A DNA stretch of 64,000 nt from Plutella xylostella (lineage: Eukaryota > Arthropoda > Insecta > Lepidoptera > Plutellidae): the NCBI RefSeq assembly GCF_932276165.1, contig NC_063999.1, positions 1,552,501 through 1,616,500 on the forward strand, in the 5' to 3' direction. Shown one piece after another: positions 10,001-20,202 of this stretch (its first letter is position 1; each line of letters starts with the position of its first letter). The notes below the pieces were generated by a model, which was given only the letters and a program-made list of their open reading frames with translations, was not told the origin of the DNA and ran no database searches. A program made the position numbers and the translations under genes.

Positions 10001-12909
10001 TCTGTGATGTGATGACATCTAGATGTGTGTGATTCCAAAAACGGCGATACGGCTACCGGCTACCTATCACTTGAGTACAGATTGACAGCGAAAATCTCAC
10101 CTCTGACTAATCCTTCGTGGCATACATTCCTTAGTATTTTGCTGAAAAAAATAATTATATAAATAGACAACAAAAAACCTCACCCCTTTAGTCCCCATCC
10201 TAGCTTTAATCGCCCTCAGCTGGTTCCTAGCGGCGGCGTTGTGAGGCTCCAGCGTAAGAACCTGGTTGAGGTCGTGCGACGCGGCTCTCAGAGAGCCCAG
10301 CTTCTCCCTCGCCGTGGCTCTACGCTGGAGAGCCTTCACGTAGGTGGGGTCCAGGCGGAGAGCCTCGGTGCAGTCCTTTTCCGCTTGGTGGAGGCTAGAA
10401 GGATATTTGGATTTTGAATGAAAGTAGTTTAATAATAAATGAATGGTGTGGATAAAGTAGTGGAGTAATGGAACTGGAATTTAAGGCAGATATCATAGAA
10501 AAAATGATACATCTTGGCATACAATACAGTATTAAATCATTGATTAAAGAAAATAAAATAATGGCAATTTTATACAGTTGAAATAATGCGATAGGCTAAT
10601 TATTACTTATCGTCAAAACCAATCTATTTCTGGCAACCTTTAGGCGTCGGAATGACTTGTTGAATAATGCTGAATGAGGTAGAAGGTGTAAAAATATTAC
10701 ATGTAAGTACGTAAATAACCTACCTGTCCTTCTTGAGATGGCAGAGTCCCCTATTAGCGTAGTAGATGGCATCATCGGTGACTAGTTCGATCGCTCGGTT
10801 GTAGCAGGTGATGGCGTCATCCCACTTCTCCTGTTTCACAAACGCATTGCCCTGGAAAGGAGAATGAATTAATTAAGTTGTCCACCAGTTGCTTGTGTTG
10901 AAGTCCACCAATCCGCACTAGGCCAGGGTGATGGACTAGGCTTAAAACACTTCCTTCATTTTAAGGAGACCCGTGCCCCAGCAGTGAGGATGTGGTGAGT
11001 TATGATGAGTTAAGTTTAGTAAAGAAATTAGTTTACACTCTGCGCTAACGAAGATGTGATTGTGCTGTGGTTAGTGACTCTAACGGCTTGCGGAGGGGCC
11101 CAGGTTCACTCCAGTTTTGGGGGATATAATTTATACCATTGTGGGTTAGGTATATATTTTTTTTGTCAGCTTCTCTATTTTAGCAGTGTGTTACGTTTTG
11201 TCACAATGCTAATAACAAATATTTGTGACTCTTTGTTACTTGAATAAATGAATTTGAAAGCATAATTAATTACTACACAATTACAACAGAACAAAACAAA
11301 ACCTAGAAGCAGCAAGTGGGTAGAGGCTAAGTCAGTACTTAGTTATAATGATTGATTGGTTTTTAGTGAAATTAAAGAAAGACTTAGGTTTAGAAACTAG
11401 GTAATTAAGAAATCTATGCTTAGGTTTTAAAGATCTACACAAGTTTAACCTTGAAACTTGAAAGACTATCCTAATGTTTTTGTTCTTGTGAATGATTTTT
11501 TCGGTAATTAGCATAATGTGACCTAGCACTGTTATAATATGCGTCTTTCAATGGACACAATGAAGTTCTGAACATTCCAAATAATTGAACTAACATCACA
11601 CAATCATAATATTTAGCCAAAAGTTTATTTTACATTGTAGGTATCTATTTCATAGCCATTGGGAAACACAAGTTCTTATGTGGTGCCCTAAAACAACCAA
11701 AATGGGAAACCCACCAATCCACTTATGATTGTCAACCTAAGGACAGGTGGACAGAAGTGTCGAACAATGAAGGCCAAGGACAGTGTTGTGGCCCTCCTCG
11801 AGAAAGGCCAATGTCCATCAGTGAACAATAATGAGTTTATGGCTTACTAATATGACTTTTATAAATATTAACATGTGGAAAGGTAAGAGAAGGCTGGGCC
11901 ACCCCCTTTCCACCTGGAGGAGGCTGTATATAAGAACAGGTCTCAGCTGAGACAATCCGAAATCTACCGTGTCGGATCGGGAGCAGTGGAAATTCCTTCA
12001 TCAGGCCCTATGTCTCTGATAAGGGATAATATGAGTTCATCATATTATTAAGACATATAACTTACTCTCTCCTTTTCGTACTGGGCTTCTTCTCTCAGTT
12101 TCTCCTGCTTGACGGAGAGACTCTTCTTGCCGTCCAGCGAGGTGGGTCCAACGTCCTCCATGTCTACTTCTTCACAGGCTTTATCCTGAAAATGAAGCAG
12201 AGGCACATTAATAATAATATTAATAATCATTTATTTCAGAAAGCAAAATAAACATAGATATTTCATGTGGAAAACAATCCATAGGTAGGCAAGTTCATAT
12301 AAAAAAATATCATTAACTACTATGGTTTATATCTTCAGCTCATAGGCCAAGCTACTTACAAAACAGTAGAAAACACCAATGTAAAAGGTCTACTTTGAAA
12401 TACATGATTTTTTAAAGGTTATTAGACTTACCACATCAAACTTATCCCAAGTGGAGTAATCAAAAGCGGCTATTCTCTTCTCAGGCTTTTTCTTCACCGG
12501 TGCTACTGGCTTCTCCTTCTTAATCTTGCTTCTGACCGGCGGCAGGTCCTACAATCTCAAATAAGTAGAGTAATTATAGTTCCTCTCAACAAAACGCGTG
12601 TTCACAACTAAAAAGTAATACAAAATCGCTAATGCAAAATACTTAATCTCTTTACTGATGTACTTTGATACGTATAACCAAAATAGCATTATTTCTCACA
12701 GCCAATCTACGGTTTTAAGTCAGAACTACCGAATAATTAGGAATACTAGGTCTAGGATGTGACTAAACCTGTTCAGATTGTCCCTTTAGTGCTCCTTCCT
12801 TGCGCTTCATTTCGACTTCCCAATTTTGCAAGTCTGTCAGGTAGTTTTGTAATGTTGTTACGTTGTCCCTTGCTTGTCTTTGGAACTTGAAAGCTTTATC
12901 GGCATCCAT
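4073..12909 (-). CDS. RPAP3: RPAP3/Spaghetti co-chaperone (R2TP complex), ten exons
   Basis: Exons (minus strand): 12909-12769, 12548-12432, 12185-12066, 10851-10724, 10394-10184, 9854-9717, 9182-9081, 8373-8002, 5655-5475, 4161-4073; total 1599 nt, 532 residues, stop at 4075-4073. Every junction is GT-AG and phases match. The N-terminus MDADKAFKFQRQARDN is typical of RPAP3. Residues about 115-235 form one TPR domain (GNAFVKQEKWDDAI, YYANRGLCHL, YVKALQRRATAREKLG), which in this family holds the Hsp90/Hsp70 C-terminus; human RPAP3 has two such domains, here I see one. An acidic/basic linker follows. Residues about 417-532 are the RPAP3 C-terminal domain (PPVNSVQFMTEWKN, then EYLN joined to LIDPARLPAILGN), which contacts RUVBL1/2. 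Expected role: cytoplasmic assembly of RNA polymerase II, PIKKs and snoRNPs. Exons 9 and 10 were found by phase and homology alone, so they are slightly less certain. Confidence 0.93.
4627..4745 (-). repeat. Interspersed repeat shared with 17490-17625
   Basis: Contains CTTGTACTAATGTACTCCCT, a GGGGTAGGCAGAGGTGCATT block and CGCCAGAGTGTTATGTTAGT; the reverse complement of the same text is at 17490-17625. An (AC)n run at 4629-4646 lies at its edge. Confidence 0.6.
4844..4921. mobile_element. Short palindromic MITE (TACAGG family); second copy at 5394-5459
   Basis: Both copies have the family ends and the GCGGAAACCTACGTGTGC core. Each sits directly 3' (on the RPAP3 strand) of an exon-9 sequence, so it was carried along in the local duplication. 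Confidence 0.55.
4938..5058 (-). pseudogene. Partial duplicate of RPAP3 exon 9
   Basis: 121 bases identical by eye to 5475-5595, the 3' two thirds of exon 9 (from LLSELLLTLHACG to LSERDKE), including the exon end; the following donor reads GTTAGT instead of GTATGT. The 5' third of the exon is missing: upstream the frame reads TRVSSR instead of LGNALESD. The duplication also includes about 190 bases of flank. Candidate acceptors upstream (CTCTAG at about 5069, ATTAG near 5089) do not give a phase compatible with exon 8, so it is most likely not used. Confidence 0.75.
5707..5903 (+). repeat. Interspersed repeat (ACTAGCTGTTC... TTAGTTAGGAT), short copy
   Basis: Matches 17815-18187: CCTTAAAAAGTTTTCCCGTG, then GGAATTCCGGGATAAAAAGT, TTTGGCATGAAAGAG, ending in CATTTATAAAATTAGTTAGG. 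A remnant also sits at 22590-22615. It looks like a dispersed short retroelement or LINE tail; class uncertain. Confidence 0.6.
5904..8001. other. RPAP3 intron 8, no gene
   Basis: No coding signal. It holds an A-rich retroelement-like tail at 6455-6496, an RTE-type tail at about 6920-7090 (GAAAACATCGTGAGGAAACC, then CCACCAATCCGCAGTGG), a 34-base direct repeat at about 7291-7350 (CCATTACAAAACAGCCACTG twice) and a 17-18-base inverted pair CATAATAGGGAATATGCA at about 6010 and 7665. Confidence 0.5.
8488..8642. mobile_element. Palindromic MITE in RPAP3 intron 7
   Basis: Inner arms of about 27 bases (AGGACGTTTTAGCTATTGAA and complement) plus outer arms CCCCCTTAT/ATAAGGGGG and CATAGA/TCTATG. No coding capacity. 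Confidence 0.7.
9240..9660 (-). repeat. tRNA-related SINE-like remnants
   Basis: 9240-9365 reads, in reverse, a tail with GGTGAAGGAAAACATCGTGA. 9590-9660 in reverse has a tRNA-like head, GTGGTAGCTCAGTTGGTTAA followed by GCGCCCGC, a good A box without a clean B box. Both lie in RPAP3 intron 6 between exons 9717 and 9182. Degenerate. Confidence 0.45.
9845..9960 (-). repeat. RTE-type LINE tail fragment
   Basis: Reverse complement carries CCTTCATTGAAAGGAGACCT, GTGCCCCAGTAGTGAGGACG and a (GATGATGAC)n end. Same tail, other copies: 10905-11020, 24340-24460, 37090-37222, 55905-56015. Its left edge overlaps the start of RPAP3 exon 6 intron boundary only. Confidence 0.5.
10905..11020 (+). repeat. RTE-type LINE tail fragment
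   Basis: CCACCAATCCGCACTAGGCC, then ACTTCCTTCATTTTAAGGAG and CCCGTGCCCCAGCAGTGAGG; in RPAP3 intron 3. Confidence 0.55.
11690..12030 (+). repeat. Degenerate RTE-like tails in RPAP3 intron 3
   Basis: 11700-11835 has CCTCGAGAAAGGCCAATGTC-CATCAGTG, and 11880-12030 a similar mutated C-terminal/3' region. Assigned by resemblance to the clearer tails elsewhere in the window; weak. Confidence 0.35.
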
Positions 12910-13226
12910 GATACACGACACCCTTGAAGAATATAATAGTTTCTTTGTTACCTTCGTTCGCGAAAAATCGTTGTTTGTGAAATCGATGGCTCGCTTGACA
13001 ACCACTTGACAACAATGATAATTTGACGCTCGCTGGCTCTCGCTGAGCGCTGTCAAGACAAGTGTCAGTGTCAAAAAACGTTATCTGTCAAAGCAACTCA
13101 CAGACAATATTCATACATTTTTTTATGCTAAGGAACGTTAGATAAGCAGCCAGTACATAGTTATTATTCCGTGCTTGAACTGAAAGGAGTTTACTCTAAA
13201 CAAGTATCGAACAGTTGTTGATACCT
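12910..13226. promoter_or_regulatory. RPAP3 5' leader and putative promoter region
   Basis: The region upstream of the RPAP3 ATG has no TATA box that I can see on the minus strand, as expected for a housekeeping gene. The transcription start was not located. Confidence 0.3.
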
Positions 13227-13380
13227 AAGTTCTGTTTTAAAAATCTCAGTATGTACTAAATTGGCAGATCCTGAACGGTTCATCAACATACGATTGTCCC
13301 GCGATTAAGTGGCGTATCGTTCTATTGGCGGGACAATGTGAATCTATCAATTTAGAATCTGAAATTAAAAAACAGACTTT
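13227..13380. mobile_element. Palindromic MITE, copy A (pair with 46348-46511)
   Basis: Ends AAGTTCTGTT/AACAGACTTT, then ACTAAATTGGCAGATCCTGA and CAACATACGATTGTCCCGCG with complementary right arm. The 46-kb copy has the same order of blocks, including CAGTCGATTATCCCGCC. Confidence 0.65.
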
Positions 13381-14166
13381 AGGCAGGTAGACCGGTATGT
13401 AGTTTCTACGCAACGTCAGTCAGACTAATCAACTGGTTTGATACAATTTATTAATTACGCAGTAAAATTTCAATTTAAACACACGCGTTATTGCAAGGAC
13501 TTGAAGGCCCAAATAAACACGACTTCTGTTCTAAGTTCACTAATTTCGTAGACGTATAGGTATATACCTATTAGGTAATTTACTAATAATCAAATTGATC
13601 ATTTCTCTTTAATTTTTTGCATTATTTGGGTACCTACCCAGTATAGGTACCTACATTGCCTGACCTTGCTTAATTATTTTAGACCTTATGTACTTAAGTA
13701 TCTACCTAGTTATACCTACTTAGATAATAAATACCTACCTAACTAACTACTAGTAAAAGTCGTAAGTAATGCCTATATGTCAGATTTTCCTAGATCAGAG
13801 AAGAGTTCTTAAGAAAATAAAATAAAAATAATAGGTAGGTAGGAAACAGTTACCTACGTATTACTAAGGTATACATTAGAGGAATTCTCTTGTAAATCGT
13901 TCGTAGTTAATATCATAATCGACCTCAACACATTCACCTTATGTTCATCCCATCCTACATCGCAAACATTATTGCCTATTTTCTGACACGCGCACGACAT
14001 AAGCGTCCTATAAGGCCAGCGTATGTTACCTACCTACCTATCTGCCCAAAGTTAATTGAACCACAAAACGTGCTTTTCAATAATAATGCCAGAACTGGAG
14101 GGTTATTCTATCTTGACAAGAAAAACTAACGAACGAGAGCTGCTACTAGTTAGTTACTTAAGTATT
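13381..14166. other. Gene-free, TACCTA-rich DNA
   Basis: 13550-13860 and 14020-14045 are unusually rich in TACCTA/TAGGTA hexamers (for example TAGGTATATACCTATTAGGT and ATACCTACCTAACTAACTAC). No coding signal. Confidence 0.4.
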
Positions 14167-14428
14167 GACGACCGAATGGCGTAGTGGTTAGTGACCCTGA
14201 CTACTGAGCCGAAGGTCCCGGGTTCGATTCCCGGCTGGGGCAGATATTTGTTTAAAGACAGATATTTGTACTCGGGTCTTGGGTGTTGATATTTATATTT
14301 AGTATCTATCTATCTATGTATTTGTGTAGATATATCAGCTGTCCGACACCCATAACACAGGTTTTGCCTAGCTTGGGGTCGGATGGCCGTGTGTGAGATG
14401 TCCCCACATATTTATTTTATTTATTACC
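14167..14428 (+). mobile_element. tRNA-derived SINE, full-length copy
   Basis: Head with RNA polymerase III boxes: A box TGGCGTAGTGG and B box GGTTCGATTCC (14221-14231). Body continues GGGCAGATATTTGTTTAAAG, GTCCGACACCCATAACACAG and ends GTCCCCACATATTTATTTTA. Other copies: 17370-17490 (+), 32314-32564 (-), 43450-43600 (-, head missing), 54011-54281 (-). The head is part of a repeat, so this is not a tRNA gene. Confidence 0.85.
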
Positions 14429-14431
14429 TAC

Positions 14432-15435
14432 TTTAGCGGCAGCGGCTCGGGGCGGCGGCGGCGCGGCGGCGGGGGCTCCGAAACTTCGTTTTTCGTATGC
14501 TAAAGAGGCCTCTGAGAGCCCAGCATTTTTGCGTAAAAATTCGCGAAGCATCTTCTTCCAACTGAGGTTTAATAGGTCTTATTCGTCATCTAGGGCACTC
14601 TAGAGCACGTGAGGACGATGGTCAGATTGCAGTTGATATTATGTGAGTGATGGGTGCATATATATAGTCCTTATTAAACATAATATTTTAGTTACGAGAG
14701 TTAGGTATAAACCCTGTCTAGTGAGAGGTAATAGATACAGTCTGAGCCAAAGAAGCTGGCTTACAGAGTCACAATTGTAGAGAGAGGGGTCAAGTTTATC
14801 TGCCCAGACTGTACCTATCCCTAGATCATAGAGGTTAACAATGAATATGATAAATTTTTGGTTGCCATAATTAGTTAAGTAGGTATAAAAGACCGCTGGA
14901 CATACAGCGACCTTAAAAACACCCAGCCAATTGAATGTAGGCTGGTAAATAGGGTGATGTTGATCTTTGGGCGAGGATATAAGTATTGTACAATGTACAT
15001 ATTACTTAGCAGATTATGGTAGCTAAATACATAGGAGGCTATCCGTCAGAGGACTAATGTTACCGACATAGCTAACAAACTGTGCAAGCTGAAGTGGCAG
15101 TGGGCTAGTCATATCTGCCGAAAAACCGATAACCGTTGGGGTAGACGAGTTCTCGAGTGCCGACCACGAACAGGCAAACGCAGCGTGGGACGCCTTCCTG
15201 CCCGCTTTGTGCCTGCCGGGCGGGTAGCGGGTAGTGGCTGGATGAGGACGGCCGAGGACCGTGTGCCATAACGCTCCTTGTGAGTGGCTTATGTCCAGTA
15301 GTGGATGATTATTGGCTGATGATGATGATTATGAAATACATAAAGTACTTAAAAATTTAATAAGCATTGACAACTTTTACAGCCAATCCAGTTTACAAAA
15401 GGGCTAACAACAAGACACCGGCGCCGCCGCCGCTA
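14432..15435. other. Gene-free stretch bounded by GC-rich inverted (GGC)n blocks
   Basis: Left edge TAGCGGCAGCGGC plus a (GGC)n block at 14434-14480; right edge GCCGCCGCCGCTAA at 15422-15435, in inverted orientation. This may mark an element's ends; the only content recognised inside is the RTE tail at 15030-15335. Confidence 0.3.
15030..15335 (+). pseudogene. RTE-clade LINE, C-terminal coding and 3' tail
   Basis: Translation gives KLKWQWASHICRKTDNRWG, then RPRTGKRSVGRLPAR, then the tail GAGTGGCTTATGTCCAGTAG and (ATG)n. This is the usual end of the RTE polyprotein. Only the end of the element is present, with frame damage. Confidence 0.7.
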
Positions 15436-16261
15436 ATATTTCCCTTGACATGTTTCATTATTTTATCGATCTATTTCTAATCGATTTTTAACTTCAAAAC
15501 ATAGGGGCCTTGGGCGTTACCGATAGAAGATGCGTTAATTTATTACTCTGCTGATCTACATTAGATCGAGCTGGTTATAATTTCTGGACCTTGAACCCTG
15601 ACCTGCGCATTTCCTTCACTCTGTGCTCTGACAGTGATGATGATAAATGAAGCTGTAATGGTGTGATGAGCAATTTCGAAAATTCTTACTTGCTAATTAT
15701 TTTTTTAGGTTGTGGTGGTGGTTGCTGTGCGGACAATTAGGTTCTACAGGATTCTAGGTTTACGACTTATTTGTCAAGAATATTTACCGAATTGGTTATA
15801 TAAATCAACACTCATAAAAAAGGGGTGTATAAAATACTTCCGATACCTCGGTAATAATAATATTTTTTTATGATCAATCAAGATTTTAGTTTAGTCTAGT
15901 TACCTACGACCATATCAAAATAAAATTTTAGATGAATGTTTGTATTGTTTACCTATACCTAAGTAAATAATTGTACCGTCAAACGGTGATGTTCAGTTTT
16001 TAACCTCGAACACCATTAATATTTTAGAGTTTTAATTAATAATGAATAACACTGTATTTTAAAATTTTATATTCGTTTTAAGTACTTACAGACTAAAATA
16101 TCTTGAAAAAGGACCTAAGGTCCTATACCTATTAGGTAGGTAACTCCTACAACAACATGGCTGTCAAAAATCAATTTAGATTTTATATGTACATATAAAT
16201 GTAGTCTAAAAGCAGGCACTATAGCAGAACTACTAACTATACTTAACATAAAATATTTTCC
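15436..16261. other. Gene-free DNA, nothing recognised
   Basis: AT-rich, no long frame, no repeat family recognised. Confidence 0.4.
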
Positions 16262-16264
16262 TTA

Positions 16265-16368
16265 GGGCTGATTTTTCAATAGTCAGACTAAGAAACAAAT
16301 ATGCAGTCGCGACAGCATCATAATTTATTCCTTATATAACTTTTATCTGACTATTGAAAAATCAGCCC
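16265..16368. mobile_element. PIF/Harbinger-like MITE
   Basis: 23-base terminal inverted repeats beginning GGGCTGATTTTTCAATAGTC at both ends, flanked by TTA on each side (16262-16264 and 16369-16371), the 3-bp target site typical of the PIF/Harbinger superfamily. Confidence 0.75.
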
Positions 16369-16371
16369 TTA

Positions 16372-17151
16372 GTTATTAAACCAAACTTTTTAGACGTAAT
16401 TCTTATGGTCCGTACTCACATACGGTATTACTCGATCGAGCTAAACTGTCGAGTAAAACCCATGGCATGGACAATCGTCCACAACTCCACACGTTCAGCT
16501 TTGATCTATCGAGCCAAGTGGGGCACGCCGTTTAGAATTCACATACATGTTTCGAGTGGCATCGGGTAGGTTCGAAGGAAATTACTTTCATTTAATTCCA
16601 TCGAGCCGACTCGAGCGTTTGAGCTGTGAGTTTTGCGGTCCACACGAAGATTTTTCCTTGACTTGATTAAAACTATCGAGTAATAACGATAGTGAGTACT
16701 GGCCATTATGAACACAGTGCGTAGAGTATCCTACCTAACTACCTACCTTATACACGCGTAACAAAATTTTATTTCCTCTGTTTTTTACGGAAGTTTGCAT
16801 TGTCAAGGTAGTGCCATTGAACCCTGACCCTATACTCTCATCAGTGTATTAAACCATGCCTTCAAGAGGCTTTGAACAATTGCGTAGGTAAATGGACTAA
16901 ACAAATGCATTGTTGTTGATTGGTGAAGTATTTTAGAATGTTTGTTCTGTATGATAAAGTGTTCACGATTTTTCTTATATTAATGAATATTTCAATTACT
17001 ATAAAGTAAATAGGTATATTTACTTGCTAAATAAAAGTAGGTACCTATCGGTTGTCGGTAAAATCTTACATCAGGAATACCTATCAGGATAATGGTAGAA
17101 GATCAAGATTGACACATTTCTACCCCGGTTTTAATAAAACTTAAAGGGCCT
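16372..17151. other. Gene-free DNA, nothing recognised
   Basis: The 71-codon frame at 16354-16569 lacks domain features and starts inside the MITE. No other signal seen. Confidence 0.35.
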
Positions 17152-17268
17152 TACCACAAAAACTTAGACAGTATTTAACAGGTGTTTAGCGCTGTCAATC
17201 GCCTACAAAATCTGACAGATTTCGATTTAAACACTTGTTAAACAGTGTTTAAAGTTTTTTTTTTGTGG
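17152..17268. mobile_element. Palindromic MITE (ACCACAAAAACTTAGACAG family)
   Basis: Left arm ACCACAAAAACTTAGACAGT with AACAGGTGTTTAGCGCTGTC; right arm AACAGTGTTTAAAG and TTTTTTGTGG. A second copy, interrupted by a SINE, is at 53983-54363. Confidence 0.65.
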
Positions 17269-17369
17269 AAATACAGAAAAGGTTTTATTCCCGTACACAA
17301 ATTTTACCAGGACCAGGAATGGAGGACCTCAAGGAAAATATTCATAGAATACTTACTTCCCGACTTCTT

Positions 17370-17490
17370 GACGACCGAATGGCGTAGTGGTTAGTGACCC
17401 TGACTACTGAGCCGATGGTCCCGGGTTCGATTCCCGGCTGGGGCAGATATTTTTTTAAAGACAGATATTTGTTCTCGGGTCTTGGATGTG
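17370..17490 (+). mobile_element. tRNA-derived SINE, 3'-truncated
   Basis: Same head and first body segment as 14167-14428 with intact A and B boxes; it switches at about 17490 into another repeat. Confidence 0.8.
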
Positions 17491-17625
17491 CCCGTAAAAT
17501 GGCAATAGGCCCGCCCCCTATTACATTGGGACTAACATAACGCTCTGGCGAAAAGTGGGTGCAGCAATGCACCTCTGCCTACCCCGCAAGGGAGTACATT
17601 AGTACAAGGCGTGAGTGCGTGCCTT
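17490..17625 (+). repeat. Repeat fused to SINE head
   Basis: GGACTAACATAACGCTCTGG, then GTGCAGCAATGCACCTCTGC and CCCCGCAAGGGAGTACATTA; reverse complement of 4627-4745. The junction with the SINE head suggests a composite element. Confidence 0.6.
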
Positions 17626-17814
17626 ACTTCCCTGAATAGATCTTGTCTATTACAAGAAAACGTGTGTGAACTCTTATCCAACAGTTTTATTAACAAAATT
17701 CATAACAAGGCGGCAATAAAACTGAGGTCAAACATTTAAAACAATAGCTTTAATGAACATAAATATATTATTGATTTTATTGTAGGTATCTACATTACTA
17801 TGATTATAGACTAC

Positions 17815-18187
17815 TAGCTGTTCCCGCGAGCTTCGCTTCGCCTTAAAAAGTTTTCCCGTGGGAATTCCGGGATAAAAAGTAGCCTATGTTCTTTCTCAGG
17901 GTCTATACCATAAATGTATACCAAATTTCATTCAAATCCGTCCAGACCCCTTAGCATGAATTTTCATCGAGTAATTTTGTATTGAAAATATGAACAGCGC
18001 CCCTGGCGGTCGGTAGCAGAACTAAAAATTTCCTTCAAAATTCATCGAGTACCTAATTTTACTTCATGTTCACGATCAAAATTGCATGCTAAGGGGTCAG
18101 TAGTTTTGGCGTGAAAGAGTAACATACAGAGTACAGACAGACAGACAAAGTTACTTTCGCATTTATAATATTAGTTAGGATTAGGAT
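17815..18187 (+). repeat. Interspersed repeat (ACTAGCTGTTCCCGCG family), long copy
   Basis: Begins ACTAGCTGTTCCCGCGAGCT and ends CATTTATAATATTAGTTAGG; a 120-base segment at about 17945-18085 is absent from the shorter copy at 5707-5903. Confidence 0.65.
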
Positions 18188-18241
18188 ACTAAATACTTGG
18201 TAATATTACCTATCTGCCTATTGATGGATGCGCTCCATGAC

Positions 18242-19423
18242 TAAGGTGACCATACGTCCCGCTTTCGGCGGGACAGTCCCGCTTTCAAGCTGTCCGTCCC
18301 GCTGTCCCCCGCGAGGGCAAAAATGTCCCGCTTTCATAAACATGCCAAACGATAATTTAAATTACCTACATTTTGCATTAATCACTTGAGACAGCTCTAT
18401 ATCTTCTTACCTCTCACACAGACTTAGGGAATGCAATCTCGTCCCGCCGAGATCCCGAACTCGCGAGATTCCGGCCATATTTAACGATCAAACTCGTTAA
18501 ATTTCGTACGAGATCTCGCGAGATAACGAGATCGACAAATGCAGCGTGACGACGTGTATTTCATGCAAAATCAGAAGTCGTCTATCAGATGATTCTCTCT
18601 ATATGATGAGTTTTTTAAGAAGCCATGATGTCGATTCGAAAGACAGAAATTCTAATTTTAACGCTGTCAAACTATAAATTTTGCTAATAAACAGAAAAAA
18701 ATTACTATTACGGAAACACCCATAGAGTCGAATTTTAAACAAATACGATAAGGTTTTGACAGCTCTACATAAAATTAGAATTTAGCTATATGTCTTCAGA
18801 ATCGAAATAATTTTCACAAAAATTACTTGCCTTTCCGTACCTTGATCTGACTTTTCCTTTGAACTTCTTTTATTTGATTACTACGATCTCACAACATTTA
18901 TTTAAGAACTTGTGAAGTTATGTTTTTGTTTTTATTTACTAAAACTAATGTTCCTATTACTCCTAATTGTGGAAAGTAAAGTAATAAATTTACAAAATAC
19001 TACATATAGATACCTAATGTATTTTTTTACCAATATTGCATAAATTTGAACTGATTAGCTGTAATAGGTGTATTAATTATAGACATAAACATTTTATTTA
19101 TTGAAGTTAGAGACAAAATAATATTTTCATTCATTTTTTAAATAAAAGTCACTTTGTTTTTATAACTAAGCATCATTATGTCAGTTATGTACTAGTACCT
19201 ACTATAAAAACAAGCATTTGCATTTATGTTTTAATAGCGATTCTTCCAATCTCGCGAGATCCCGTAATTTGCCAGGTCTCGCGAGATCTCGCTAGGTTCT
19301 CGTACGAGATTTCATTCCCTACATAGACTACATAAAAATTGTAATGAATAGGTACCAATAAGTTTTTTTTGCAACATAAATCCGCAGGTGTCCCGCTTTG
19401 ACAAAAAAAAAATGGTCACGTTA
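18242..19423. mobile_element. hAT-like non-autonomous element (outer)
   Basis: Ends TAAGGTGACCAT and (inverted) TAACGTGACCAT, each followed inward by a CGTCCCGCTTT/TCCCGCTTTGAC motif. An 8-base direct duplication TCCATGAC lies immediately outside both ends (18234-18241 and 19424-19431), the target-site length of hAT elements. No transposase frame. It contains the nested element 18425-19321. Confidence 0.82.
18425..19321. mobile_element. hAT-like non-autonomous element nested in the previous one
   Basis: Terminal inverted repeats TAGGGAATGCAATCTCGT / TAGGGAATGAAATCTCGT, flanked by CACAGACT (18417-18424) and CATAGACT (19322-19329), an 8-base target duplication with one mismatch. Sub-ends are rich in TCTCGCGAGA palindromes. 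Its interior has a further inverted repeat at about 18640-18790 (TTCTAATTTTAACGCTGTCA and diverged complement). Confidence 0.75.
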
Positions 19424-19502
19424 TCCATGACTCAAAGAATGCGTGATCAAATTGGCGTGTGAGGTTAATCGGAACAAAAACCAATATTGGAAATTAGAAT
19501 TA

Positions 19503-19761
19503 TACAGGGTGTTGCAAAAAGGGTATACTAAGCCGAAACCAGCATGTGCAGCATGTTATATCTAAGCCCGAATCTGACATCAGAATTTCAAAATTCGCGA
19601 AAAAAAAACATAGTAAAAAATCACGTGACCAACTAAGTTTCTAAGGAAACGGATTTTTTTTTTCACGAATTTTGGAAATTCTGATTTCATTTCCGGGCTT
19701 AGATATAACATGCTGCACATCCTGGTTTCGGCTAAGTCTACCCTTTTTGCAACATCCTGTA
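19503..19761. mobile_element. Palindromic MITE, TACAGG family, long copy
   Basis: Arms of about 70 bases from TACAGGGTGTTGCAAAAAGG through TAAGCCGAAACC and GCAGCATGTTATATCTAAGC, with complement on the right. Confidence 0.75.
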
Positions 19762-20202
19762 TAGGACTTAAACTTCCCATCTAAAATAATGCTCAGCCAT
19801 TCCAAATTAAATCCTATTCAATTTGATACAAGGCGTACTTTTGGAAAAGAGGATCAAGAATCCATAAATTCAACACAACAATAATTAGAAATGACAGCCT
19901 AAAGATGATCCTATCAAAACGAATAGGTAACCAGATAATGTTAACCTCTACGGTGGCCTAAGGCAGTTTTAAATGGGAGACTATTACATTCTGGTTGATT
20001 TGATAACGATCGGTTTAGTTACACGCTGCTCTTCACAAATATGCAATTGTTTTTGTTTCAATATTTTGATGAATGGATTTTTAAATTAGCAAGACAGAAG
20101 CTTGAAATCATTCATCTATTGTCTAACTACGTAACTACAAGGTGAATCGAGCAGCTTTGTTGTTAAACATGTTTTTCAGTATCACTACTGCTATAAAAAG
20201 TT

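Noticed and set aside
14167..14245. Candidate tRNA gene (good A and B boxes)
   Set aside because: The same head recurs with an identical following body at several loci, so it is a SINE.
17342..17572. 76-codon minus-strand frame with GIEPGTIG-like text
   Set aside because: It is the antisense translation of the SINE B-box region, a common false protein.
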